DNA from: Maratus speciosus
Taxonomy: Eukaryota > Arthropoda > Arachnida > Araneae > Salticidae
DNA: 64,000 bases
Reading direction: 5' to 3'
Assembly: GCA_963932465.1 (NCBI GenBank)
Contig: OZ010794.1
Coordinates: 439,953,502-440,017,501 of the forward strand
Below are positions 1 to 11,160 of the stretch, one piece after another. A program made the position numbers and the translations under genes. How positions within the stretch are numbered: position 1 is the stretch's first letter; the number at the start of each line of letters is the position of its first letter. The notes below the pieces were generated by a model, which saw nothing but the letters and a program-made list of their open reading frames with translations, was not told the DNA's origin and made no database searches.

Positions 1-155
1 AAAGTATGAAAATTCAAGAATCAAAACAAAAGTTAATTACATAAGTTAATTCGTGCAGAGTTTAAAAAATGAATACATTGACGTTTGCTTTGATTTTACG
101 GTTTTATCTTCTATAACTTTTACTTCCAAGTGCTATCGAAGACCAGTAAATAAAT

Positions 156-187
<32 letters not shown>

Positions 188-781
188 GGACAGGAACAAA
201 TTATGACGATTTTATTAATTTATCTATTTCTTTGAGAGTTTCCTGACAGAATAGAGCAGGAGAGTTTATTAACCGTCATCTTTAATTTGTCACCAGACTT
301 ATATTGCTTAAAAAGGCACAAAGGAGTTTAAACAAAAGTTACCGGAATAAATAAAAATTCTAAACGTAGTTTAGAAGTTTGATGAATAATGTACTCTCCG
401 GAATTATTATTTTAATAAAATCTTCTTGAAGCGACCAGGAAAAAACAGAATTTGTTTCATTTTCTTCAAAGAAATGAGTCGCTCATGGAGGGAGTTCAAC
501 TGGGGTGGTCTCTGAATAGAGGTAAAATTAGTATTGAACCTATGGGAATAAATTTCGTTCGATGAAAAAATGGTCGTTCAGGGTGGTGGTCGCTTAATGG
601 AGATGGTCGCACAGGGGGGTTTTCCTCTACTTTTCAAAATCAGGAAATGGTGCTTTTAAAATAAAGCATTTCATTTTGTTTATCGCAGAAAAAAGTGGGC
701 TTGAAAAGAAATTTAATAATACTTTGTAAAAACGTTGTGTCCTAAATATGGAAACGGATCGTCGACAGTTTATGACATTAA
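1..781. other. Intergenic AT-rich sequence, no gene
   Basis: I see no coding region. The stretch holds a poly-T run near 158-187 and a GC-richer patch (about 484-635) with repeated 'ggtcgc'-type words that looks like the end of an old DNA transposon, but no partner end could be placed. Confidence 0.5.
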
Positions 782-1293
782 CCCTTAAATGCCTGATTTT
801 TCAAAAATCATTGTAACAATGTTTTTCGGCTTTCATTTTTTAAATAAATCATGGGAAAAATACTTTAAAAAATCATATTTTGTTTTAAGTATGGTTTACA
901 GCTAAAAAACAGTTTGTTACTAATCGGCAATACTGGTCTGTAATTGATAAAATAATTTTCCTTGATAAAACTCCATAATATTAAACACACAAGAATTTTA
1001 GGAACTATAATAAGAAATAAATTTTACTTGCTTACTGCAGGACAAAATAGAATATTTCGCAAGCTTCCAAACAAAACAAAAAGAACATGTAGCAACAATT
1101 GAAAAAATAAATCTATCTTCATTCTTGAACAGCACAAGTGTTGCCATCTACATGTTGAAAATCGATTTAATAGTATTTTCAGAATGTATTTTATTGGCAA
1201 CATTAGGCATTATAGCTTCAATATTATTCTAATAGTATTTTAGAAGCCTAAATTGGGCATGTTATCCGAAAAGCAACACTAGGCACTTAAGGG
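782..1293. mobile_element. piggyBac-type MITE, 512 bp, TTAA target site
   Basis: Seen: the ends are inverted, CCCTTAAATGCC on the left and GGCACTTAAGGG on the right, and each is directly flanked by TTAA (778-781 and 1294-1297). A TTAA duplication with a CCC/GGG start is the hallmark of the piggyBac superfamily. There is no transposase inside, so it is non-autonomous. A second piggyBac-like end (CCCGAAGGG followed by TTAA) lies just downstream near 1335-1352 and is probably the remnant of another copy. Confidence 0.75.
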
Positions 1294-1297
1294 TTAA

Positions 1298-1800
1298 AAA
1301 GCAGAAGCAAAAAATATTGCAATTTTACACAAAAAGTGACGTCCCGAAGGGTTAAAGAGAAAAAGCACTCATGAAGGGAAATTTTTCACTGTTTATTAGA
1401 ATTGTTTTTATAACATAGAAATTTTCAATTAAAGTATTTTTTTTTAATATTTATTTTATTTTTATCACATAATTATCACTTGTTTATGAATTAAAATTTG
1501 ATTAATGGCACCATTAAGAATATCAGAAGCAATTTTGATATTCTTTCAGAAATCCGGAATTTTCAATAATCCGGCATAGTCTCGGTCCCGATGATGCCGG
1601 ATTTTCGAGGTTATACTGTATACTTAATTTTCCCTAAGCCTTTCCGTTCAACGTCCCTTTAAGTGAAATGTTTAAAGTAATTTTTCAGAGTTCGCAATTT
1701 TTTATATTTCCATTTTAATCGAAATGCTAAGGTTTCTACAATAATTTTGCAAATTATCTGAAACTTTTTAAAAAGTATCTTTAGACCCTGTGTGTGATAA
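1298..1800. other. Intergenic, with a solitary pogo/Tigger-like end
   Basis: There is no gene. Around 1553-1620 the words 'aatccggaatttt', 'ataatccggcat' and 'ggttatactgta' resemble a pogo/Tigger terminal region, namely 'ccg' blocks followed by a CTGTA end. No matching left end was found, so it is probably truncated. Confidence 0.45.
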
Positions 1801-1801
1801 C

Positions 1802-1980
1802 TAAGTATCGGATTTTTTATATGTTTGTAACTTAATATATATATATATATAAATTAAAAACATGCTATTTTCCCACATTTTTTCCATATACACATTCACT
1901 AATTATTATTGTTATTATTATTATTATTATTATTATTTTTTTTGCTTATCTAATGAATTAATAAAAAAATCCGATACTTA
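1802..1980. repeat. Short palindrome-ended MITE-like element
   Basis: The left end TAAGTATCGGATTTTTTA (about 1802-1819) is repeated inverted at about 1962-1980 (TAAAAAAATCCGATACTTA). The interior is AT-only, with (AT)n near 1838-1851 and a (TTA)n microsatellite near 1903-1937. It directly abuts the next element, whose TTA duplication is formed from this element's own last three bases. Confidence 0.5.
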
Positions 1981-2972
1981 CAAGGGAACCACTTTTGGTG
2001 TTGCTCGCACCTAGCATCGAGACCTGGTGCGTTTTGTAGCCCTAAACATGAAAGTTAGAGAACCGAAAAAATTTCTCTATTAAAATAATGTTTTATATAC
2101 TTTTTTATACTTTTTATTTTTTATTATTACATATTTGTTTGTTTATTTCACGCCAAAAGTGAGTTAAGTCGCCAAATAGGGCGCTACAATTTTTCCTCCC
2201 GTTTTATCCAAAGAGAAAATGTACAGAACATATTACTAGAATTATATCAGATTGCTATTTTTTTTTTAATTGATAGCATAAGAAACAAATATTAGGTTTT
2301 ATTTTTTTTTCTATGCAGACGATAAATATATAAGTAATAAATATAATTCTATAAAAGCTTCGAAGATCATTGAAAACTATTTTTTACTGAAATACAAAAT
2401 AAGCAAATTATTTTCTTTTGAAATCGAATGAAATAAAGTTTCGAATGTTTAAAATGAAATGTTGCTGTATTAAATGGTCCTTCGGTAAAAGTAATCATAA
2501 AGTAAATTAATATTTTTACACAATTTAGAAAAATTACTGTGGCGAAATAGGTCGGACATTGCAATTTCTAACTATTAGAAATTTAGCTATGACATTTGGC
2601 TAGGGTTGCCGGAAAGCTCTACTTTTGAAAATAAACGCCAACTGTTTCCGCGCCAAAAATATGAATATAAAGTTGCAATTTTTCAAAATCAAATTCGCGG
2701 GTTTTTGAAAGAATTTTCAAACATTTTTGAATACTTTATATTTATTATTAACTAGTTTTTATTTTTAAAGGCTTTTCTTTAAATAAATTCAATGTTAATA
2801 GTCCGATAAGTGGTCTCGAAAATTGCATTTTCAGGAAGTTATGCTACTGTATAATCAAGAAATATTATTTTAACAGAAAAATTTTATCGATTCTCAAACT
2901 TCATAATATAGGTCTTTAAAATGCACCAGGTCTCAATTCTAGGTGCGAGCAACACCAAAAGTGGTTCCCTTG
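1981..2972. mobile_element. MITE with ~60-bp inverted ends and TTA duplication (Harbinger-like)
   Basis: Seen: CAAGGGAACCACTTTTGGTG begins the left end and its reverse complement ends the element at 2972. The inverted ends extend about 60 bp through 'gcgagcaacacc' and 'gagacctggtgc'. TTA flanks both sides (1978-1980 and 2973-2975). A TWA 3-bp duplication is typical of PIF/Harbinger elements, so that superfamily is my inference. The 992-bp interior is AT-rich with no transposase. A solitary hAT-like end, TAGGGTTGCCGGA, occurs near 2602. Confidence 0.7.
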
Positions 2973-2975
2973 TTA

Positions 2976-3965
2976 GATGTATAAGAAAAGGTACTCTGAA
3001 TAAAAACTATTTCCAAACATAAAAAGTGAAAAAGAAGATTTTTTTAAAATTTGTTAATAATAAAAAAAAAATCCAATTAAAAAAAAAAGTTATTGCTATA
3101 TTGAGAATTTAACACTTTTTATGATCTATTATGGCTATGCTTCATTCAAACATGAACCTAAATATATAATATAGGTTATAGTTACAAAATAAATTGTTTG
3201 GCACCGAGTCCCCTTAGCCGCTTAACTGTTTTGCCCGAGTGCCGCTCGGGCTAAAAGAGTTTGCCATCTCCGATACTAAAAGCTTTTGAATACCACTTAA
3301 TTTAAACTGAAATCTTTGGTTTGTTAAAAATGGCATACCTTTTTCGATTATACAAAGCCAAATATTTTAGTAAAAAAAAAAAAAAGTGGTGCCTGTTCCT
3401 TATTTTTAATTTGTTGTGTCAAAAAAAAAAAAGAAAGAAAGAAAAAAGAAAAAAGAAAAGTAAAGAAACAGTTAAGGGACAAAAGAAGAATTCAAAATTT
3501 TGAACAGGTCAAAGTGGTATTACACAAAAAAGTAGAACAAATGTTTAAACCCGTAATATAAATAATGACATAGTATAGCAGGTTAATTAAAACTCTGCTA
3601 TTTTCCCTTGTACTTGTATTTAGTAATTGTTTCTATATATTGGTTCCGTATTCGAGTTTTAGAACCTTTAATTAAATTTAGAAATTCGCTAGGAATTAAT
3701 TAACATTCCTTGGATTTTCATTTAACACATTACCCATGATTTTATTTTTGTCCAGTATAATTACCCAAAAATTTTTTGTAAGGAAAAATAATTTTCACGT
3801 TTTCAAGAACATATACGTGAATGAAATCGTAATTTTTCCTATTTAATTTTCTTTTAATTTTCAAGGTTCTAAAATTTTACAATTGATTTTTTTTTTTTTT
3901 TTTTTTTTTTAAGTAGGAGATCATTATTTAATTGACGTGACGTAAAAGTCTGTTTTCAATTATTA
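2976..3965. other. Intergenic, low complexity
   Basis: No gene is visible. It contains poly-A and AAAG/AAAAG-rich tracts (3371-3460), a poly-T run (3889-3910) and a short GC hairpin (GCCCGAG...CTCGGGC at 3233-3251). Confidence 0.5.
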
Positions 3966-4897
3966 CAGTAGAGTCCCGATTATCCAAGTTAATATGGACC
4001 AAGCTCACCTGGAATAAGTAAAAAACTCGGATAAATCGGATTGACACAAATCGTCACCCACTAAAGAAATGAAACATAAATTTTCACTTAATTCATTCAT
4101 TTTTACGGTACTGTAACATTTCTTTGATGTACATTTCCGTTACTTTTAAGAAAAACGGGAAATGAAATTGTTTATTTGAAAAAGCATTTGATAGTTTTTT
4201 GTTTGTTGAATATCAATTTTGCTGCAGTTTTTTTTTCCTTTCTGCAGTATTACGCTACTGCATAACTACCAATTCCTAAGATTTTTTCTTACTACTAAAA
4301 CTTACCAGTAAATTTAGCCTAATTCAATCGCCAAATTTTAAAAGTGTAAACGATTAAATTTGGCAAAAACTTACATTTTAGAGGTAACAAAACCGTACAA
4401 ATTGCGAGCTATGTAATTCTATTAGTGTCATGAAAATTACATGTGTAGCTTCTTCTTTTTGCTCAAAGTATTAAATAGTTTTTTTTCAATCGAACTTATA
4501 CCTTTGGAATGGGTGATTTTCTTCTGATGGACAGATGGCTACCATTATTGTGAAACAGCCATTCTAAATGAAGTGTTAAGAGAAGATGAAAGAGCAGTCG
4601 TAGAAAGTTAGAATTCTGATTTTCTGATCAGAATGGGAAAAAAAATGGCCATAATTTTTTTTAAAAAAAAATTGTTGGCCATAATTTTTTTTCAAAAAAA
4701 ATTATGGCCATTTTTTTTCTCATTCTGATCAGAAAATCAGAATTCTAACTTTCTACGACTGCTCTTTCATCTTCAACTAACACTTCATTTATAATGACTG
4801 TTTCACAATAATGGAAGCCATCAGTCCATCAGAAGAAAATAACTCCGTTAAAGCGGCAACTCGGTTAAGCGGGACTCGGATAATCGAGATTCGGCTG
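3966..4897. mobile_element. Tigger/pogo MITE with large internal foldback
   Basis: The left end CAGTAGAGTCCCGATTATCC and the inverted right end (TCGAGATTCGGCTG) are flanked by TA on both sides (3964-3965, 4898-4899), as expected for a Tc1/mariner-pogo (Tigger) element. Typical internal words occur ('ggataatcgagat', 'ttaagcgggactcgg'). Bases 4515-4840 form a long inverted repeat with arms of about 145 bp around an AT-rich centre (see separate entry). There is no transposase, so it is non-autonomous. Confidence 0.8.
4515..4840. repeat. Foldback hairpin, ~145-bp arms
   Basis: The left arm, starting ATTTTCTTCTGATGGAC and running to the 'atggccataa' words, is repeated in reverse complement and ends GTCCATCAGAAGAAAAT. 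The arms are nearly identical, so a transcript from either strand would fold into a long hairpin. The same foldback occurs at 30221-30535 in another Tigger-like MITE. Confidence 0.8.
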
Positions 4898-4979
4898 TAT
4901 TTTTTAAAGGAATAATCCGTATCTTACCTGAAAAATATAAGAAAACTCGAAAATGCTAATAAGGAATAAAGTTTGTTAA

Positions 4980-5181
4980 CCCCTTCGGGACCGGCGGCTT
5001 TTGCACAAATTTTATTCGGTTGTCACCACTTTTTTTTTTAAAAGTTAACTTTACTTAAACAATCACGAAAATGCTGCTATTAAAGAAACTAAATATTACT
5101 ATTCTTTTTTTGCTGGTGCCTAAAACAAATTCTGTATGTTCTTTTTGAGGGTGCATATATGCATCCATGGTCCCGAACGGG
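4980..5181. mobile_element. piggyBac-type MITE, 202 bp
   Basis: CCCCTTCGGGACC on the left and GGTCCCGAACGGG on the right form inverted ends, each bounded by TTAA (4976-4979 and 5182-5185). It differs from the 782-1293 element in sequence but has the same end design. Confidence 0.8.
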
Positions 5182-5185
5182 TTAA

Positions 5186-6091
5186 TTAATAAATTAAAGA
5201 ACGCGTGAGCCTAGTGACATAAGCGAAGCGATCAAATCAATATTAATGGGCGAAGCGTGCACTGTTTTTTTCCAATGCCAAATTCAACAAAAAGACAAAT
5301 TAGCAAGCTGATTGGAAGAACTGCTATTTTCTTTGTATGTGCGTGTGTAGCTGCATGCATGTTATACATAAAATTTAGAAAGAGACTGTTTGTAATGATC
5401 ACAGAACTAACGAACTATACTCTTATTAAAAATTTCTTTTTACTTTCTGATAACAAGGTGTAAGGGAAGTAGTGTAATCGTGATAAAAATCCAGTTATGG
5501 AAATTTTGGTATAGCTTTAGATTTTGAGGTTTCCCGAATCATTGTTTGTTACCTTTACAATGATTTCCAGCCCCTGATTACCGAATAAGCACAATAGTCA
5601 TGTTTCACTAATATGCGACTTAATTTAATAAAACTTCTGCTAAAAGCGTAGGGAAATTTAAATAATGCAGGTTATTGAAAAAAAAAGGAGATGGAATAAA
5701 ATTGGCTCGGCGGACCAGTACGTTGGGCCTCAGTAACTGCTTTGCCAGGCAGAGTCGGCGCAACAATCAGGCAAATGGGGTGGCTACCCAGGGCACGGCG
5801 CCAATTGGAGTATTAGCGACTCCCTCTCTATACAATTCCAAATAACGTTTTCTCTGCATAAAATAATAATATTTTTGCTCTAGATTTGTCCTTAGCGGCT
5901 CCGACTCTATACAATTTGAAATAATGTTTATTCTCTGAATAAAAAAATAATACTTTTGCTCTAGATTTGTATTTAAATGTCCCTTCCTGAGAAAAAAACG
6001 AATATTAACTGTATTTCTTACAGGCAATGTTCATATAATTGTCCGTGACTGTATAGATTTTGTGATCCTAGGAGTAACCGTGAACCCAAAA

Positions 6092-6123
<32 letters not shown>

Positions 6124-6264
6124 TATTTAAAATATTGTAAAGGATAGAAGATCTTACGAAACTAAGAGTAATTATGTACATTGAATGCGAAAGTAGTGCT
6201 ATTTATCATACATTTTATTACCTTTATTATAGATTATTCAATGATATATACAATTTAAAAATGA
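5186..6264. other. Intergenic with a DNA-transposon fragment and a local duplication
   Basis: No gene is supported. A GC-richer block at 5700-5825 ('gggtggctacccagggcacggcg') resembles a hAT-type end. Bases 5824-5886 and 5913-5977 are a diverged tandem duplication (both start 'ctctatacaatt' and end 'gctctagatttgt'). An (AAAT/AAT)n tract lies at 6090-6130. Confidence 0.45.
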
Positions 6265-7289
6265 ATTGTATTTAGTGGCGTATTTAGGGGGTGGGCTGAT
6301 GGGGCTCCAGCCCCCTCCGAAATTTGTAGAAAATATCAAGGTTAATTACGAAAGTTTCGCAAAATGTATTGAAACCTGCTAAGATGAAATTCAAAGGGAA
6401 CTAGAAGATTATTCCGTTTTAGACAGGTTTTCATCTTAAAAAAGCGTTATTTAGCAGAGACCACGAAACAGCCATTTCGGGCAAGTTTCCGTTATACACA
6501 GGCTCTCTTTACACGCGTTTTATTATGTAAAACGAGATATGTGGTGATTAAAAATGCATTATTAATTTTAATTAGTTTAAAAAACATTAATAAAAGGCTT
6601 ACACTTGCTATTTATCAGTTGAAAATCTGTGATTTAACCCTTTCGGGGGCAAGCAACTGTCGTTCTGTAGTAATGTTGAATTCACACCGAAATTTTCGAA
6701 AAATTTTATTTCAAAATAAAGTAAATAGTCCAGTCAAATTGTCAAAAATAGATGCAAAAATTCTGCTAGAAGATTTTATGTTTTTAAACTGTTTATGGGG
6801 ATGCTAATAACAGGAATTAATTGTTTCCCAACAAAATATCTCGAGGCTAAACTTTCTGGAGCCAAAAAACCACGAAATTTTCGGACTTTTTTCAGTTTTT
6901 TGCCTATAACTCGAAAATTATAAACTTTTTGTGTACCATACTCTATTACAAAAAGAAAGAACATTAAATTCTCTACAAATTTCATTATAAAAGTATTTTT
7001 CTAAATCCATTATTAAGCCCGCTACAGCTTCCTGAAAATGATACTTTTTTTCTAACTTTGTGAAAAAATCGCAAATACCAACATTTGACACCATTTTTAT
7101 TTCTTTTATCCTCTTTAATGTAACTTTTTATATTACAGGTATTTGCATGATAGTAATAATGATTAATTACAATGGTAAAACCGTAAAAAATTGACAACAT
7201 TGTAATTTTTTTTTGTATTTACAACTTAAGGTGAGAACAATAATAGTAGGTATTATGAATGTAGGTAGCATGAATGTAAGTAAAAAAAT

Positions 7290-8255
7290 ACTTACAGTAA
7301 CATCTTTAATGAATTTAGTAACGTCTGGAGCGCTTGCGGGTTGATGAGTTTGGTTCGTCAACCTCAGCTTGAGAAGCAAAGGGGCAGGCTGTATGATCTT
7401 CAACAGCTTTGAGCTTGTTGCGACATCATCATCCTGGCTGCGAAAGTCATCGACGTTGCTGGTTTGGTCGATGGTTTCCCAGGTATCAGCTTCATAATCC
7501 TCTTCTTCTGCATAAATAATATCATCCACATTTTCACAATTGGCCCCGTTACAGTTTTTGCAAATTGCCGAGCATTTGAGTCCTGATTTTTGGCAAGAGC
7601 ACATGCCTTGGTGCACCCTTTATTACAGCTACATGAGACAACATGCAGCAAGGATTCAGGTGCTGGGTTTTGATACATTTGAACTGGCTGAAAAAGACCG
7701 TCAGACCTGCGAACCCACCCCCATTCTTCAGGGGGCATGTTGTTTCCTAGCCAAGCTTGTACCTGATGATAACATCTTAGGAAATGATGCTGCGCAGCCT
7801 CTTGCGTCGGTGGCAGCCTTGCAAGATGAACTTTGCTTTTTGTGGCTGATTTAGCAAATAACTGGAACCTCAAACTGTTAAATGTCTGCGTGGTTTGCGT
7901 AGGGCTTTTTTGATTGTTTTTCGTTGAAGTCATCGGGATTACCTTCTCCACATAAGAAGCAATTATCTCGAAACTTGAAAGAAGTGCTCGATCGGAGGTA
8001 CAAATTAGTCTGTGTAGAATCTTCTTCACCCCGACGAACATATGCTGCTATCATTCTCTCATTCACATATTTTTTTCGGCAATCCTCATGTACTCTAACT
8101 TCCTTGCCACTTTTCAGAAAACGTTGATGAGTATTATTCTGACGTTGAACGCTACATTCAAAGAGCTTGGCAAGTCCTTTCTGGGTCACAATGCGTGTAT
8201 CACGATTTGAAGCCGTTTGGCAAACGAAACACAATTTTGGATCGGGCTCGCTCAT
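7290..8255 (-). pseudogene. Decayed CDS of a transposon-associated Cys-rich (CXC/tesmin-like) protein
   Basis: Three minus-strand reading frames join into one protein-like series. The N-terminal piece (8255 to about 7880) starts MSEPDPKLCFVCQ and contains VHEDCRKKY, then LRSS and CFLCGE, giving two likely zinc-binding CxxC/H-C modules. The middle piece (about 7900 to 7617) contains LPPTQEAAQHHFLRCYHQVQ, then WGWVRRSDGLF and VSCSCNKGCTK. The C-terminal piece (about 7616 to 7290) continues GMCSCQKSGLKCSAICKNC followed by an acidic tail. This order (two Cys modules, an LPPT helix, a CxC C-terminus) matches a family of uncharacterised multi-copy proteins I recall from arthropod and cnidarian genomes. 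At least two frame breaks separate the pieces, and the long central part of the family seems missing between pieces one and two. It is therefore an internally deleted pseudogene. Function unknown; carriage by a mobile element is inferred from the flanking inverted arms. Confidence 0.6.
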
Positions 8256-8481
8256 TTTTCACTACTGCACGAGAAGCAGACGCGCAATAAAAATAAACTG
8301 AATAGTAAGATACCAGACCAGTGTAGAGAGGGAAGGGTGAGTCTTTAAGAAAGAACACCTGCGTCGGAAAGTCACGTGACCGCTATCTTCCAACTGCATT
8401 CCCTATTATTATCCTCTGCCACCCCCCCCCCTCCCTTCGTAACTGTCTTTCTGCTAGGGTTGCCGGATATCGTCCTTCTGC

Positions 8482-9347
8482 TAAGGTTGCCAGATTTATC
8501 TCAGAAAAAACGAAGATTTTGATTGACACTAGTTTGTTTTTATTTTATCGCACTATCGTTCTTTTTCGTACCATGCTAAACTATATTGAATGCGCCAGTA
8601 ATGTTTTCGTTAACGAATTTCCTTAAAAAGTGGTCATTATTAATTAATCGATCTAATCATTATTCTCTAACTGCATTTGTATTGCATTATTCTGTTAACA
8701 TTTTAAAACTAATTTTGCAGTCTTATCCAATTATGAATGAAAAAGTAATTGAATTGTAAGAATAAAGATAAATCAGACCATCCTGCAATTTAATAATTAG
8801 AAAAATTTTAGCAATGGACACCCTGAAAAATAAATATTTGTATTTAACCTTGTAATAATCGCGCCCGATACAATCACGGACAAATTGCCCGGGAATGTAT
8901 CAGGCTCAACGTTTAATGGTTAAGCATAAAAGGTGATAATAAATCAAACAAAATATCTAAACTTATGATACAGTTAGACTAAATAAAAATTTTTATAATG
9001 TAGATATTTATCTATAATAAGGTAGAGTTCACTTGATCTATTTCAACAGCAAATGCGCACTTAATATTACACAACTCACCCAAGATTTTTGTATTACTGA
9101 TCTAAAACAAGTCGTTTTTACATTTGATGCGCATATCCATAACTTATTTTTGGCAAAAGGTGAAATTTTAAAGTAAACTGAAAAATAATATTTTTTAAAC
9201 TATCAAAAGTGGGATGGGGTAGAAAAATGGAAGAAAACGTTGTGCTCACACATTTAAACGTACACCTAATACCTAAAAAGCGCTATAGACCTAAAAAATA
9301 CTAAAAACATATAACGTACGAGAAAAACGTACTATCTGGCAACCCTA
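8482..9347. mobile_element. hAT MITE, 866 bp, nested
   Basis: The inverted ends are TAAGGTTGCCAGAT (left) and ATCTGGCAACCCTA (right). The 8-bp duplication CCTTCTGC is exact (8474-8481 and 9348-9355). A second partial end of the same kind (TAGGGTTGCCGGATA) sits just upstream at about 8456, suggesting an earlier related insertion. There is no transposase. Confidence 0.75.
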
Positions 9348-10299
9348 CCTTCTGCCTAACCTTCTGGAAAATTTGCCTTCTTACTTATTCATCAATAGGT
9401 GCATTTCATTTCCACAGTTAGTGATGAAAAGAAATTTTTTTTAGGGATGGGAGGCGAAAAATAGGTCACTTTCTATGAAGTTGAAAAAAATGTGCTATTT
9501 TCAAAAAGTTGTAGCGCGCTTAATAATGGGTTTAGAAAAACGTTTTTAGTATGAAATTTGTAGAGAATTTAATTTTCTTTCTTTTTGTAATTAAGTATGG
9601 TACACAAAAATTTTATAATTTTCGAGTTATAGGCAAAAAACTGAAAAAAGTCCGAAAATTTCGTGGTTTTTTGGCTCCACAAAGTTTAGCCTCGAGATAT
9701 TTTGTTGGGAAACAATTAATTCCTGTTATTAACATCCCCATAAACACTTTAAAAACATAAAATCTTCTAGCAGAATTTTTGCATCTATCGGCCCAATTTT
9801 CTGACAATTTGACTGGACTAAAAGCGATTATACAACTTTTTTTCCCCACCAAAGTTAGAAAAGAAAAATTTAATTAAAAGTTTCTGGTGCAAATCTTGAT
9901 CTCACCGATCCTCAAGGGGTTATGGTAATTTTAAATTTGCTGTTTGCTTCGGTTTTATTTGCTATTTATTGATATACCCTTTAGTAGATAATTTTCAGTA
10001 TTCCGTTTTTAAAAAATGTGGTACAACCATGGAACCTTCATCACTTGTGAAGACGAAAGCCTGCCTAAAACGAAACTTTTCCCAGTCCCATCCGATTCTA
10101 TCTTAGCCGGTTTGATTGTATAATATATGCGTTACCTGCTATGATAAAAACCTGTTTAAAGCGGAATTGTTCCAGTTTCTTGTCATTCCTTCATAGAAAC
10201 TTTTACTATATCTCAGCCCCCCCTCCGAAACGTTAAGTCTAGATACGCCACTGATTGTATTAGTCCAATATTGCTGTGTACGTTGAGTCCCACTAACTA

Positions 10300-10345
10300 A
10301 TTTACCAGGGCCTCGCGCGACGTTGCGCCGGCCCTGCTTTCTACA
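10300..10345. repeat. Tiny hAT-end-like GC palindrome
   Basis: CAGGGCCTCGCGCGACG followed by GCGCCGGCCCTG is an imperfect palindrome with CAGGGCC/GGCCCTG ends (about 10307-10338). It resembles the two ends of a hAT element with the middle lost. No duplication was identified. Confidence 0.35.
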
Positions 10346-10539
10346 TTCATGGTTCATGTTCATAGACATAATCGCAATGCCATGGTTTTGCAATCTCGTA
10401 GCTTACAAAACGTTGGCGATTACGGGGAAAAAAAGTGAAAAATAACGAAACGTGAGATCGTATTCCCTCTTCCAGCGAAAGAGCGAGCGATACCGGTTTA
10501 AAGGAGCGTATCCGGTATGGACTTCATAATTCACCCAGA

Positions 10540-10710
10540 AAGGTTATTGCGCATGGCCATAAGGTTAATGCGGGTTAAGGTACGTTGAAAATGTTTCTTT
10601 ATTCAGTATTACAGAGTCACGTCACTTGACCCTGAAATTTGAAGCAAGGAAAGCATCCTAACATATCAGGTGCAAAATTTGATATCAAACTAACATCTGA
10701 TAGTTTCTAA
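10540..10710 (+). repeat. Dispersed direct repeat, copy 1
   Basis: Shares 'aaaggttattgc', 'ctttattcagtatta', 'ccctgaaatttgaagca' and 'atcaaactaa' in the same order with 11510-11695. The family is unknown. The two copies bracket the GC-rich block at 10872-11160. Confidence 0.6.
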
Positions 10711-10871
10711 ATCTCGGCGTTAAGTAATGCATTAGATGAATACAAAACTTTAAAAGGATTGCAGAAATTTAACATACAGCAATTAGTGAATTTTCAAAAA
10801 TAAGTTTCTATAACAATTTTTTTCAAAAGAAGAACTGAAACAGCTATCTATGTTTTCTGGACAGTGCTGTA

Positions 10872-11160
10872 GTGGACAGCGTTGAATTCAGACACTTTTC
10901 TCCGGGTGAGATTTCTGTGGCTCCGGGGAGGGGCGTGATTATAGAGTTCCGGGGGGGGGGGTTGCACTTTTTGACCATCGATAAATCAAAATCTCAAATC
11001 TTCCGGGGGGACATCTCATTGTCCTGGGGGGAGGGGGGCTATCCCCTCCACCCCGGGCCACCCCGCGAATTCAACACCGAGTGGATGGTATACGGTGATT
11101 ACGCCGTATACCTTCTGTATTTTTCAAGAAGCTCCGTGTGTCATCTGTTTTTCAAATAAA
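10872..11160. repeat. GC-rich insertion with short inverted ends and a hairpin
   Basis: This segment has poly-G runs (10951-10961, 11005-11040) far richer in GC than its surroundings. GTTGAATTC near 10881 and GAATTCAAC near 11067 form short inverted ends. A near-perfect hairpin (GGTATACGG at 11087-11095 against CCGTATACC at 11104-11112) follows. The plus-strand open frame across it (95 codons) has no recognisable domain and is low-complexity Gly-rich, so I do not call a gene. Confidence 0.4.

Larger units (their letters stand above)
6638..9919. mobile_element. Long-inverted-arm element carrying a Cys-rich protein remnant
   Basis: Ends begin CCCTTTCGGGGGC on the left and close with CCTCAAGGGG on the right, flanked by TTAA (6634-6637) and TTAT (9920-9923), suggesting a piggyBac-like or other TTAA-targeting element. 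Inside the ends are long inverted arms (about 6720-7060 and 9460-9835). Both can be read as the same ~69-codon open frame in mirror orientation (start about 6985 on minus, 9551 on plus), which reflects arm similarity, not a gene. Between the arms lies a decayed minus-strand coding region and a younger hAT MITE (8482-9347). Superfamily assignment is an inference; the arms and flanks are seen. Confidence 0.6.
6273..10253. mobile_element. hAT-superfamily element, outermost of a three-level nest
   Basis: The inverted ends are TAGTGGCGTA (left) and TACGCCACTG (right). The 8-bp sequence ATTGTATT flanks both sides exactly (6265-6272 and 10254-10261), diagnostic of hAT integration. Just inside the ends are matching 'cagccccc...tccgaaa' blocks in inverted orientation. 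Most of its length is a later insertion (6638-9919). Remnants at 6372-6440 and 10140-10180 ('acctgctaagatgaaa', 'ttttagacaggttttcatctta') look like further pogo-type sequence. No hAT transposase was recognised. Confidence 0.8.

Noticed and set aside
5257..5463. 68-codon frame with a hydrophobic segment
   Set aside because: No homology recognised, no exon signals, AT-rich chance frame.
6776..9760. Two 69-codon frames with nearly identical proteins, suggesting a duplicated small gene
   Set aside because: They are mirror images in the inverted arms of a transposon and have no domain; the similarity is explained by the arms.
10872..11159. 95-codon Gly/Pro-rich frame
   Set aside because: It arises from poly-G runs in a GC-rich insertion; no start context or domain.
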